A DNA stretch of 27,044 nt from Pilaira anomala (taxonomy: Eukaryota; Mucoromycota; Mucoromycetes; Mucorales; Mucoraceae). The notes beneath the pieces are model-generated. The model saw only the letters and a list, made by a program, of their open reading frames with translations. It searched no databases and was not told the DNA's origin. The DNA lies in the NCBI GenBank assembly GCA_025716855.1, contig JAIXMQ010000150.1, positions 1 through 27,044 on the forward strand. The letters are read 5' to 3'. Below, one piece after another: positions 1 through 9,307 of this stretch. A program made the position numbers and the translations under genes. Each line of letters begins with the position of its first letter. The first letter of the stretch is position 1.

Positions 1-1
1 G

Positions 2-619
2 TTTCATTGTGATAAACATGGCCAGGATCGTGTTACAAGCTTTGTTGAAGTTTCTACTTGTCATTATCAGATTGCTGTCTCTACATCAAGATTATGTGAG
101 GAAATGAGTTTATCACATAGACATCATGCTGAATCTCATAAGATTGAGTGTAGACCAATTGTTTCCGAAAATTTAATTGAACAAGAGCAAGCTTTGAAAG
201 AAGAAGAAAAAATAAGAGATGAGAATAAGGAAGAAGAAGATCAAAAGGGAGCAATGAATGAAGATAAAAACGAAGAAGTGAAGGAAGAAACAAAGGAGGA
301 TGTTGTGACAAATGAAATAATAGAAAAAATGGTAAAAGATATGAAAGAGGAATTGGACGATACAATGCCTGGATCAGACCAAACCACATATATAATGAAC
401 TTAATATCTGATTTAAAGGCACAAGTGAATCAAATAAAGGCTGATCTGAAGAAGAAGGAAGAGAAGACCGAAATTTCAATCTTCACATTTGATAAGCATG
501 GTAATATGATTCCTGATTCTGACTTTAAACAAATTGTAAATGCAGCTAAAACGAAACAACCAGAACAGTCCAAAGATCAACAAGAAAATAAGCAAGCTTA
601 TCATCAACTTTACTTATAA
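2..619 (+). CDS. YOS9: OS-9/Yos9-type ER lectin, C-terminal part (5' truncated by window edge)
   Basis: The frame is open from base 2 and ends at TAA 617-619, so the N-terminus lies outside the window. The first residues look like the end of a mannose-6-phosphate receptor homology (MRH) domain as found in OS-9/Yos9: FHCDKHGQDRV, then E-x-STCHY and RLCEEM, giving the expected cysteine, Arg and Glu-x-x-x-C-x-Y pattern. A last Cys-Arg-Pro follows about 20 residues later. Family members are ER-lumen lectins that hand misfolded glycoproteins to the Hrd1 ERAD ubiquitin ligase; this role is taken from the family. The remainder is a Glu/Lys-rich, probably coiled-coil tail. It ends in HQLYL, so no HDEL-type retention signal is seen. 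An AATAAA lies at 635-640. A glucosidase II beta MRH domain is the main alternative. Confidence 0.7.
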   Translation, partial: FHCDKHGQDRVTSFVEVSTCHYQIAVSTSRLCEEMSLSHRHHAESHKIECRPIVSENLIEQEQALKEEEKIRDENKEEEDQKGAMNEDKNEEVKEETKEDVVTNEIIEKMVKDMKEELDDTMPGSDQTTYIMNLISDLKAQVNQIKADLKKKEEKTEISIFTFDKHGNMIPDSDFKQIVNAAKTKQPEQSKDQQENKQAYHQLYL

Positions 620-963
620 TTACATTTGTATGAAAATAAAGCATGTTTTTGTTAATTTAAGCAGTTGACATTTAATGGAAATATATCTTGACCAATCATC
701 AAGCTTCTGTTCTTTTTCTTTGTTCATTTGGGAGAATAAAAGCAATGTGTTTCTGCTTCATAAAGTGAATTTTCTACTTGTTTTTTAGAATAGTCAAGAT
801 AACTATTAACAAACTACTTTCAGTACTACTTATTTTGACATGTAATTAAAAAAAAAAAAGTACCCTTGATATCGATTAAAGTCCCGTCATGTATAAAAAT
901 ATTTTTTTTTTGGTGAAGGGGCAAAATCTGTTTGTTATTTTATTCTACGTACATTTCGTTATA

Positions 964-1613
964 ATGGGTTCCACACAATCAAAGCAAGAGCCTGTTATTT
1001 TCTATAACCCTAATGTCCCTCTTCAGGTACGAAACCAAATTCATCTCTCATTCTCTCAATCCAACCATTTTATTTCTTATAGTTCTCTAACAGTTTAGTT
1101 CATAACCTCGAAAAGAAGGTAGAACAAACCACTGAAAAAATTGAAGCTCGCCAAGTGGAAGCCATGGTCAGCCAACGTGTTGCTGAAGAATTAGAAAAGC
1201 TCAAGCAAGATGAATCCAAGTTGAAAGAAAAGTTTTATACTGAATTAACAGAAAACAAAAATGTTAACGCTAATACCACAAACACTGATATCGAAGCCAT
1301 GATTCAACGTATTTCCAGGTACTTTGTCATATTACTCAACTTTTTACTGTAGATACTAATAAAATTATACAGAACTTCCGCTAAAGAACTCCCTGCTGAA
1401 ATCCAAAAGCGTCAAGAAGAAGTCGTTGCTTGTTACATGTAAGCAGCTATTTTTTTTTTTTTACATAACGATACATTGAATTTGACATTTTTATAATTTT
1501 TATAATATTTTAGTAAAAACAAGTCTCGCTCTCTTGATTGTTGGAAGGAAGTGTCAGAATTTAAGCACGCAGTTGCCGAAGAACAAAAGAAGTTTGTTGC
1601 TCACCAAAAATAA
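964..1613 (+). CDS. MIC19: MICOS complex subunit Mic19 (CHCH-domain protein)
   Basis: Four exons: 964-1026, 1083-1318, 1373-1438 and 1514-1613, coding for 154 aa; all joins keep phase. The N-terminus MGSTQSKQEPVIFYNPNVPL is the hallmark of fungal Mic19, with Gly2 and Ser6 fitting N-myristoylation. A charged coiled coil follows (about residues 25-95), then a short CHCH-like C-terminus with Cys120 and Cys131 (C-x10-C) and the family motif RSLDCWKEV. Mic19 peripherally binds Mic60 at crista junctions of the mitochondrial inner membrane and couples it to the rest of MICOS. The start at 964 was preferred to the upstream in-frame ATG at 889, because that extension would bury the myristoylation signal. 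The second intron acceptor (1082) was chosen because it alone restores the conserved Phe-Ser after Leu-Gln. Confidence 0.93.
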
Positions 1614-2409
1614 ATTCATACAAAGTATTATCAAACTTGCTTAATTATCAAATTATCACTTCATCATTTTAATGTGTAAAATTCAAGTCTCATAAAAGTC
1701 TACGCTTAGAACCTTTTAAAAAAAAACGCGGATCAATGTTTCATTATGTATTTATATCAACAGGTCATATTTCATGAATATTAAAAAAGTTAGATATATT
1801 GAGTCAAATGTTACGTATAATTGATGGGAGAATTACTTTTTCAGAATTGGGTTGTTATACTGGGATGTAATTTTTTTTGAGAAAGCTCAATTAGACTTGG
1901 TAACAAGACACTGCTGTCCTTAAAATTATACATGTTCTAGAAATGGCTGCAAGGAGCTTTCGTGTAATTCTTCGAATAAATTTACAATTTCTATGTAACT
2001 ACTCTGATGAATTGCTAATGAGTTATCAAATGTGTGGGCATCTTATTTTACACCCTAATCGTGACTGTAACCTGTCGAGTGAAATCGTGTTTTTTTCCCT
2101 GCAAAATCAGTGTTTGACAAAAACTGCAAAATAATTCAATGTTGACAAGTAAAGTTTAGTAAAACATAAGTTTTTTAACATTAACATTTGACCTATAACG
2201 CGATATAATGATTTAATAAGTCTATTACAAGGATTATTTCAGAGGCAGTAAAAAAAGGCTAGCTCTTTCTCTCCTGAGTTTTTTTTTCGTTTGAAAATTT
2301 ATGCTTATTGTCGGCTTATCAAAAAAGCAAAACTGTAAAACTCTCGTTGTAATTTGAGTATTATTTTTTTTTCCTAAAATAAAATACAGTAAAAAAAAAA
2401 AAAAAAACA
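1614..2409. other. intergenic region without recognisable gene
   Basis: Between MIC19 and GTR1. AT-rich, with several homopolymer T and A runs, including an 18-base A run at about 2392-2408 directly before the GTR1 start, and an (AG)n/GA tract near 2443-2458 inside the first GTR1 intron. A 63-codon open frame (1943-2134) shows no family resemblance and is ignored. Confidence 0.5.
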
Positions 2410-2614
2410 ATGAAGAAAAAAGAGAAGGTAAAGCATATATTAGCAGAGAGAGAGAGAAAAAAAAGTTTCTGTTCTGTTAAACCGTAGATGAGTATAGGTT
2501 TTACTTATGGGAAAGAGTGGGTCTGGCAAGACCTCGATGCGATCCATTATTTTCAGTAATTATATTGCTCGGGATACCAGAAGACTAGGAGCAACAAGTA
2601 AGACATGTTTTTTT

Positions 2615-2647
<33 letters not shown>

Positions 2648-3725
2648 CCATCCTTCAGTTATATTGAACACCTTCTTCTATAGTTGATGTAGAGCATTCT
2701 AATGTCAAGTTTCTGGGAAATTTAGTTTTGAACTTGTGGGATTGTGGAGGGTAAATGTTTATGTTTTTTACCGTTTTTTTTTTATTAGACTGAAATATCT
2801 AAAACCAAAAGTTTATGTAAAGTCAAGAGGCTTTTATGGAAAATTACTTTGCATCACAAAGAGATAGAATCTTCAAGAATGTGGAAGTGCTTATTTATGT
2901 GTTTGATGTAGAAAGTAGAGATTGGGAAAAGGATCTTCATTACTATCAATCCTGTTTAGAAGCTATTCTTGCCAACTCAAAAGAAGCCCGTATTTTTTGT
3001 TTAATACATAAAATGGATCTAGTACCAGAATCTCAACGGGATCAAGTAAAGGATGATTTAACATAAATATATATATATTGTTTTAACCGTATCTTATTAC
3101 AATTAGATATTTGAACAAAGAATAACCGAACTTCAAAAACGTTCAGAACCATTAAATATTCAAGCTTTCAGAACTTCTATTTGGGATGAAACACTTTATG
3201 CAGTAAGTATATAAAGGATGAAAAAGATGATTATCATTATAGTTGATATGATGAATGTTATAATTTAGGCTTGGTCAAAAATTGTGCATTGTTTAATTCC
3301 TAATATTCGCGTCTTGGAATCACATTTAAGTAATTTTTGTCGTATTTGTGATGCAGATGAAGTTGTATTATTTGAAAGGACAACATTTTTAGTGATTGCC
3401 ACAGCAGCCACAATCCCTCATCAGGATCATCATCGGTTTGAAAAAATAAGTAATATTATAAAACAATTTAATTTGGGCTGTAGTCGATCACAAACAAGGT
3501 TTAAAAGTATGGAAATTAGAGGAAGTAGTTTTACTGCCTTTATTGATGTCTTGACAAATAATACCTATGCCATGATTGTCATGTCAGATCCTAATATACG
3601 TAAGTTCTATATTTTTTTGTGAATGAACTTATAATAATATTTTTTTCTTCTTAGAATCCGCTGCAACTTTACTTAATATCGCTGCAGCTAAAAAACACTT
3701 TGAAAAGCTGGAAGCATCAAGATAG
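2410..3725 (+). CDS. GTR1: Rag-family small GTPase Gtr1/RagA
   Basis: Seven exons: 2410-2427, 2498-2597, 2684-2750, 2823-3045, 3107-3202, 3269-3599 and 3655-3725, giving 301 aa (yeast Gtr1 is about 310). The tiny first exon encodes MKKKEK. G-domain motifs visible: P-loop GKSGSGKT (11-18), Rag-type switch I RRLGATIDVEHS (35-46), WDCGGQE (58-64) with FMENYF, and HKMD (124-127) for guanine specificity. [13 protein letters not shown] and the ERTTFLVI stretch belong to the C-terminal roadblock half that dimerises with Gtr2/RagC. In the family, the heterodimer sits on the vacuole or lysosome and passes amino-acid signals to TORC1. The intron at 2598-2683 carries an approximately 28-base T run and that at 3046-3106 a TA repeat. 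The short first exon is easily missed by gene finders. Confidence 0.96.
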
Positions 3726-3878
3726 ACTACAGAAAAATTACGTTACGTTATAAATAAATAAATAATGTACTACCCTCCTTTGCTTATACATCATGAATAA
3801 TACCTCAACTGTGTTGGATATATACATATGTTTTTTTATTTCGATAACTTACAATGTTTTAATTTATGAATAACTATA

Positions 3879-4553
3879 CTAATTTTTCTTGCTTTTGTTT
3901 TTAGATGATTGTCTCATCTTACTCTTCAATTGAGCACGTTTTGTTTCAATCATAAGAGACACAGTTGCTTTTAAAATAAAGACCTAAAATCATTTAGAAA
4001 TAAAAATGAGAAAATAATAATAATAATAACAATGAATAAAATGTATATATACCAAAGCAAGTGTTCCATTACAAATCAAAGGTAACGCATACACAATCAC
4101 TACAAAAATACCGGATGCGTCAAAATACGATTGTGTAGAAAACTTTCTCCAATTTTTCATTGCAAATGAATTTAAAGGTTGTGTTAATGCTGCAAATCCC
4201 ACTACAGCATAAATGTCAGTGCACAAATTCATTTTAAGAAATAAATATACTTGCATAATACAAAAAAATAAACAGATAATCGATCATGCTGTTTTCTTAA
4301 TCCAATAGTAATAAGCAAGCAAGTCATATGAAATGCAATCAATGCCATAATCCAGGGCTGAGTCCAATCTACCTATTATTTTTACAGGTTACAAAAAATA
4401 TATACAAATATATATAGCTTGCTCACATACTGCTTTAAAAAACTCTATTGTTTGTTCAGAAAAAGACTCAAATCCCAACATATTTGCTTCATTGAGACTT
4501 TCTTTTATTGAGTCAACAAGAGAGTTGATCATGACATTAGGTTGACTTGACAT
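3879..4553 (-). CDS. TMEM18: TMEM18-family membrane protein
   Basis: Read on the minus strand from ATG 4553-4551 to TAG 3881-3879. Clear exons: 4431-4553 (41 codons, MSSQPNVMINSLVDSIKESL), then one starting at 4372 (VDWTQPWIMALIAFH), one ending at 4053 (LNSFAMKNWRKFS, YFDASGIF, ALPLICNG), and 3879-3983 (TVSLMIETKRAQLKS). These match TMEM18: a Trp-Thr/Ser-x-Pro-Trp first helix, NWR-x-FS-x-x-YFD, and a basic C-terminus. TMEM18 is a small multi-helix protein of the nuclear envelope/ER with a proposed DNA-binding tail; this is family knowledge. The join between the second and third exons (about 4213-4290) is unresolved: no canonical GT...AG pair restores phase, see findings. The gene is convergent with GTR1 and divergent from DNAJC3. 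Confidence 0.85.
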
Positions 4554-4752
4554 TTGGTTTAAAAAAGTTAATTATAAAGGTAAAAAGGTGAAAAGTAACA
4601 ACTTCAATAATAGACAAGTAAATCACGTGTTGAACAAAACAGTTGAATTGAAATTAAACCAATGAAAATATCCCACATAAAAAGTTTGATCAAACATCAA
4701 ATATATAAATTCCATCACCTTTTTTTCTTTTTCTCTTTATTTATCACTAATA
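4554..4752. promoter_or_regulatory. shared divergent promoter TMEM18/DNAJC3
   Basis: A 199-bp gap between two start codons pointing away from each other. On the + strand it holds a palindromic E-box CACGTG (4624-4629), a CCAAT box (4659-4663), CCACA (4673-4677) exactly nine bases after CCAAT, and a TATA-like TATATAAAT (4702-4710) about 43 bp before the DNAJC3 ATG, followed by a pyrimidine-rich leader. The motifs are seen directly; their use is inferred. Confidence 0.6.
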
Positions 4753-4917
4753 ATGAAACAATACCATTATATTTTAGCTTGTGTACTTCCTTTCTTATTG
4801 CCTTATTCTGTACTTGGTGATAAAACAACTCAACAATACTTGACTGAAGGCAACGAGTATTTGACAACGGGTGAATTCAATAATGCTTTAACCAGTTTTG
4901 ACGCTGCCATTCGTAAG

Positions 4918-4954
<37 letters not shown>

Positions 4955-6369
4955 TGAAAAAAAAAAGTTTTTTTTAATACTCTCTTTTACCAGGTAATGA
5001 ACCAGATAATTATTTGACTTATTACAAAAGAGCGACTGCATACCTTTCACTTGGTCGTAACAATGCTGCTGCTGAGGACTTCTCTACTATCTTGAGTTTG
5101 AAACCAACTTTTGATAAAGCGTTAATTCAACGTGCTAAAATCTATGTGAAAGAAGGTAACTTTGATTTGGCAATTCAAGATTTAAAAGATTATTTGAAAA
5201 ACCGTTCAACCGATAAAGAAGCCCAAGATATGGTAATATATATATATATACATATACATATACATATAAAACACACAACTTCTTACTCTCTCTCTCTCTT
5301 TTATTTAATAGTTGAAAAATGTCAAAGAAGCTAAACATGCAATGCAACAAGCAGAAATTGAAAAGAAAAAACAAAATTTTGAAGCATGTATTTCACTCAC
5401 AAGTACTGTATCACGTACAGCACCATTATTAGCTAAAGCAAGACTTTTACGTGCACAATGTCATGTGGCTCGAGGAGAACTTGATGAAGCTGCTGGTGAT
5501 TTTGCGTAAGTAGAATGAAATTTGTAACGACGGGACTTTCTACTAAACTTTTTTTAAAAAAAAAGTCGTGTCGCTCAGTTAAACCCTTCCGATCCAGAAA
5601 TTTTGATTTTATTATCAAAAATCAACTTTTTTGCATTAAATGAACCACAAGGAGCATTGACACACGTCAAACAATGTTTGCATTATGATCCCGAACAAAA
5701 AGAATGCAAGAAATTATTTCGCCGTATTAAAAAATTAACAAAGGAATTGAAAAAGATTGAAAATGATATCGAATCAAAGAAATATGCAACAGCTTCTAAT
5801 AACTTGATTGGAACTGCAAATAGACAAGGTCTTTTAACTGAGATTGATTCAGATCTTATCGAATTAGAGAAGCAATTGGATTCAACTGGTAAAAAAATAC
5901 CCAAGAGATTACACTTGACTTGTTATCAATTAGCTTGCAAGTTGTATGCAGAACAAAAGGAAAAGGATGATGATAAAATTGAAAAATGGTGCTCTTTAGT
6001 CTTGGACATTGAACAGGATGATGTTGACGCTTTAACTTATCGTGGTCAGGTTTTATTAAATCGTAAAGAATTTGAAGCTGCTGTACGTGATTTAGAAAAA
6101 GCAAATGAAATTTCTGGTGGACGTGAAAATAAAGTTAGACAATTATTACAACAAGCTCAACAAAAGTTGAAACTTTCTAAAAAGAGAGATTATTACAAGA
6201 TCTTGGATGTATCTCCAAATGCTGATAGTCGAGAAATTAAAAAGGCATATCGTAAGAAGGCTCATGAATGGCATCCTGATAAATACAGTGGTGATCTTGA
6301 AAAGGAGCATGTAGAAAGAAAGATGGCTGATATTAACCAAGCTTATGAAGTTTTAAGTGATGCCGGTAA

Positions 6370-6400
<31 letters not shown>

Positions 6401-6632
6401 ATACATATTTACTTATTGTACATTATACATTTTATATATAGATAAACGTCAACAATATGATAACGGATTTGATCCTTATGATCCTGATCAAGGTAATAAC
6501 AGTGGTGGTCATGGTGGACAACCTTTCCAATACCAACAAGGAGGATTTAATTTCCAAAATGGTTTCCCATTCGGAGGAGGTTTTCCTGGTGGTGGTGCAG
6601 GTGGCGCACACTCTTTTAAAATGCACTTTTAA
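4753..6632 (+). CDS. DNAJC3: TPR/J-domain ER co-chaperone, DNAJC3 (P58IPK)-like
   Basis: Five exons: 4753-4912, 4994-5232, 5312-5505, 5566-6365 and 6442-6632, coding for 527 aa (animal DNAJC3 about 504). Residues 1-22 form a hydrophobic signal peptide ending near SVLG. Tandem TPR helices follow (for example EGNEYLTTGEFNNALTSFDA, and YYKRATAYLSLGRNNAAAEDF), up to about residue 395. The J domain spans about 403-470 (KKRDYYKILDVSPNADSREI) with HPD at 433-435. The tail is Gly/Phe-rich and ends KMHF, without a KDEL/HDEL signal. Family proteins act in the ER lumen as co-chaperones of BiP, binding misfolded clients through the TPRs and stimulating BiP ATPase through the J domain. Introns 1, 2 and 4 carry TA repeats just after the donor. 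The 3' end converges with AMMECR1 (108-bp gap). Confidence 0.94.
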
Positions 6633-6740
6633 AAAAATTATATATACACACACACACGCACACACACACAAACATATTTATATATTCATCCCATCATTTC
6701 TCTGTACCTTATTACTTCATATAATAAATGATTTATTTAT

Positions 6741-7427
6741 TTAAATAATACCTTCGTAAGGCATTTCTAATTTTTTTGATTGATATCTTGTTAACACAAT
6801 CGAGTTTAAACAATAATCTTTTGTAATATTTCCAACAAATTCACCCTTTCGAAGTAAAGATGCAATTGCTTCTTCTTTTGTCCAATGTTGTTCTGCCATG
6901 ACTTCAGGTAAATAAGTTGCAGTTTCCTTTGTTCCATCAATCTGAATAAATTCAATCCAAATCCCATGTTTACCTACTTCCCAATCAAGATAATCTTTTG
7001 CTACCTCAAAGTTAGTTAATAGAGATACAGCACATGTCAAACTCGGTATTTCATTTAATCGTATTGGACTAAACCGATGATCTTGTAAAGCACTGTATAT
7101 ATCTTTTTTGTTAATTATTTTATCTTTATTACATCTATCGTAGTTACCTTATCAAGGCGTATTTTTTTAAACCTTCGCGTAAAGAAAGAGGTTTAAAGTT
7201 ACCAATGCACCCTCTTAGATGACTTGTACCATCAGCAGACTTTTTATGCCAAGTTACAAACAAGGGACTACAAGAAATGTTATTCATGTATATATTTGTA
7301 CGCGAGATGACATTACTTACTATCTATCATTTTTAAAGGTTGGTTCAGGATAAGGTTCTTTCTTTAAATGAGCAATAAGCACTTTGAAACAATATTGAAC
7401 ATGTTCTTCAGTAACAACAGAGCTCAT
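6741..7427 (-). CDS. AMMECR1: AMMECR1-family protein
   Basis: Three exons on the minus strand: 7427-7321, 7267-7148 and 7092-6741; 192 aa, the normal length of the short family members. It begins MSSVVTEEHVQYCFKVLIAH and carries the signature LRGCIGNF (53-60), then ALQDHRFSPI, VSLLTNFE, LDWEVGKHGI, and YLPEVMAEQHW, all typical of AMMECR1 domains from archaea to humans. The biochemical function of the family is not established; conservation of LRGCIG suggests a binding or catalytic site. The first donor, at 7320, immediately follows codons reading ...NDR. Only 61 bp separate the start codon from the end of the transposon at 7489, so most of its upstream control region has been displaced by that insertion. 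Confidence 0.95.
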
Positions 7428-7488
7428 ATTGTATATATAAATACAAGAGAAAAAAAAAAAAAAAAAAAAAGACGGAGTGTATAAAGTA

Positions 7489-7604
7489 CTGTATTTTCAC
7501 CGGTAATTGAGAAATAGTGAGTGAATTTTTGAGAAAATTTAAACACAGTTATTGAGAAAAGTTGGCTGCTATTTTTGGAAAAAGTTCAATACTATTTTTG
7601 GAAA
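7489..7604 (+). repeat. left terminal inverted repeat of the 7489-9193 transposon
   Basis: 116 bp, inverted partner at 9078-9193 with a single visible difference. It contains repeated TTGAGAAA and TTTTTGGAAA words. Confidence 0.93.
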
Positions 7605-7637
7605 AAATCTTTTTATTTAATTGAGAAAATTTAGGGA

Positions 7638-9029
7638 TCAAAGTTTTTCTTCCATAGCTAAACAACGTTCAAAGAATGATACAGAATGTCTAATCCAGCC
7701 TTGACAATCTTTAAGAGTCACTTCTGAGCATGCCTTAAGAATTCTAGGAGTCAATGTGTCCCCGTTGTCAAAGGCTTCTCTCTTCACGCCAAATTTTACC
7801 TTCGACCAAAACTCTTCTATTGGGTTTAAGAAAGGCGAATAGGGTGGGAGATATAGACATTTATAGCCTCTATCTTCAATGGATTTTCTTACTGTTGCCG
7901 GCTTATGAATAGGAGCATTATCCATAACGATATAATGCCCTTTCAGATTGTTCTTATCTAAAACATCCATTACATTACTCAAGTAACCTAAGTAATGCTC
8001 TGTTCTAGTTCCAATTCTAGCTGTTGTTGTTACAACAGTCCCGTCAGCTTTTCTTTTTTTACTACCTGCCACTGTAATCGGTTTTCGAAGAGATATATCA
8101 ATTACCCCTTGAGCCGATATAGCTCCCAAGATTGTAATGGAAGTACCTCGAGAAGTAGGAACAATTGATTTAGCAGGTTTCCCTTTCTTTGACCAGCCTC
8201 GAGAACGACTTATATGAAGATTGAAACCTGCTTCATCGAGGAAAACACAATTTTTTTCAAAGTCTATATCTTTGGTTCCCATCCATTCCAGAACTGCTTC
8301 TCGTCTTTTGAGTTTGACTTCTTCTGAGTTTCGCTTTTCGGGAAGCTTTTCAAGTTTCTTAAAACTCAGTACGCAGTGCTGACGAACATGGTTATAGAAG
8401 GCTGTTTTACTGATTTTAAGTTCTGGATATGCTTCTAAAAGACTGTATCTCATTTGCTCCAGAGTTGTGGGGGCATAACTATCAACGATACTAATAATAA
8501 AAAGACTATGTGCCTCGGTCAGAATTGCACCTGTACCTTTACTAGGCCCTCTTTTTTTGGCTAAAGGCACGGTCCCAAGCTCTTCCCATTGTTTCTTAAA
8601 ACGATATGCAGTACTTATTGTTATACCAGCATCTAATGCTGCATCTTTTACAGATACTTGTTCTGTAACTAGGGCTAAGAACCGCGATATTTGATCCGTA
8701 TTATAACTACGGTATGTACTTCTTTCTTTTTTTAAGTTTCTCTTTTCTACTAAAGTACTAACAAACTCTTCAATTTTGTCCTTAGTAGCAGTTTCACTGC
8801 TTGAGCTTTCTTTCTCGTCACATTTTTCATTGGGTTGCTCTATTGTCGTATCTGTTTCTTCATGAGAGAACTCTTCAGTTAAGTCTTCGTCGATTTCCAT
8901 GGCAGCAGGGCCATACTCGTATTTCGCTCTCATCATCGACATTAAGCTAACAGTTACTTCTCCTGTTAGTTCATCAGAATTGTCTTGTTCATGGAATGAT
9001 AAGTATTCGAAATCCATATTATTATTCAT
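7638..9029 (-). CDS. DDE transposase of the 7489-9193 Tc1/mariner-like element
   Basis: A 463-residue uninterrupted frame filling the element. Residues 1-105 are acidic and low in order. A helix-turn-helix region covers about 108-165 (QVSVKDAALDAGITISTAY, then KKRGPSKG), followed by a winged-helix-like segment to about 220. The catalytic domain shows FLDEAGFN (Asp265), VMDNAPIH (Asp370) and LNPIEEFW (Glu405), i.e. 34 residues between the second Asp and the Glu. The VFLDEAGF and YLPPYSPFLNPIE wording is nearer to IS630/DDE_3-type enzymes than to classical Tc1. The protein should cut and paste the element at TA sites. All three catalytic residues are present. Only one ATG lies upstream of the conserved part near the TIR, supporting this start. 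Confidence 0.93.
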   Translation of the reverse strand: MNNNMDFEYLSFHEQDNSDELTGEVTVSLMSMMRAKYEYGPAAMEIDEDLTEEFSHEETDTTIEQPNEKCDEKESSSSETATKDKIEEFVSTLVEKRNLKKERSTYRSYNTDQISRFLALVTEQVSVKDAALDAGITISTAYRFKKQWEELGTVPLAKKRGPSKGTGAILTEAHSLFIISIVDSYAPTTLEQMRYSLLEAYPELKISKTAFYNHVRQHCVLSFKKLEKLPEKRNSEEVKLKRREAVLEWMGTKDIDFEKNCVFLDEAGFNLHISRSRGWSKKGKPAKSIVPTSRGTSITILGAISAQGVIDISLRKPITVAGSKKRKADGTVVTTTARIGTRTEHYLGYLSNVMDVLDKNNLKGHYIVMDNAPIHKPATVRKSIEDRGYKCLYLPPYSPFLNPIEEFWSKVKFGVKREAFDNGDTLTPRILKACSEVTLKDCQGWIRHSVSFFERCLAMEEKL

Positions 9030-9077
9030 ATTAAAAAAAAAAAGAAATCAAAAGGGGAAGGATACTTTTACAAAAGA

Positions 9078-9193
9078 TTTCCAAAAATAGTATTGAACTT
9101 TTTCCAAAAATAGCAGTCAACTTTTCTCAATAACTGTGTTTAAATTTTCTCAAAAATTCACTCACTATTTCTCAATTACCGGTGAAAATACAG
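9078..9193 (-). repeat. right terminal inverted repeat of the 7489-9193 transposon
   Basis: Inverted partner of 7489-7604, ending ...GGTGAAAATACAG next to the TA at 9194-9195. Confidence 0.93.
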
Positions 9194-9307
9194 TAATTTT
9201 TTAGTTCATGCAAAAAAAGAAATTATTCCCAACCAGAAACACTGTTGTGACTATTTTATAATTCACTAATAAAAACCGAGACCTTTGGTCTCCCTACAAA
9301 CAAGAAG

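Larger units (their letters stand above)
7489..9193 (-). mobile_element. full-length Tc1/mariner-like (IS630 superfamily) transposon with 116-bp TIRs
   Basis: The element is bounded by near-perfect inverted repeats 7489-7604 and 9078-9193 (one mismatch seen: G versus A in GGCTGC/GACTGC) beginning CTGTATTTTCACCGG, and by TA dinucleotides at 7487-7488 and 9194-9195, the target duplication of this superfamily. Inside each end, TTGAGAAA-like words recur (7506, 7532, 7551, 7620) and a TATTTTTGGAAA word occurs twice, probably subterminal transposase sites. Length is 1705 bp with a single transposase gene. Long matching TIRs, an intact ORF and clean TA flanks point to a recent insertion. It lies between the AMMECR1 promoter and the 3' end of the BSD gene. 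Confidence 0.93.

Noticed and set aside
81..479. Minus-strand Leu/Phe/Ser-rich frame opposite the OS-9-like gene
   Set aside because: Mirror image of the Glu/Lys-rich coding strand.
1943..2134. 63-codon open frame between MIC19 and GTR1
   Set aside because: No motif, no splice support, composition typical of non-coding AT-rich sequence.
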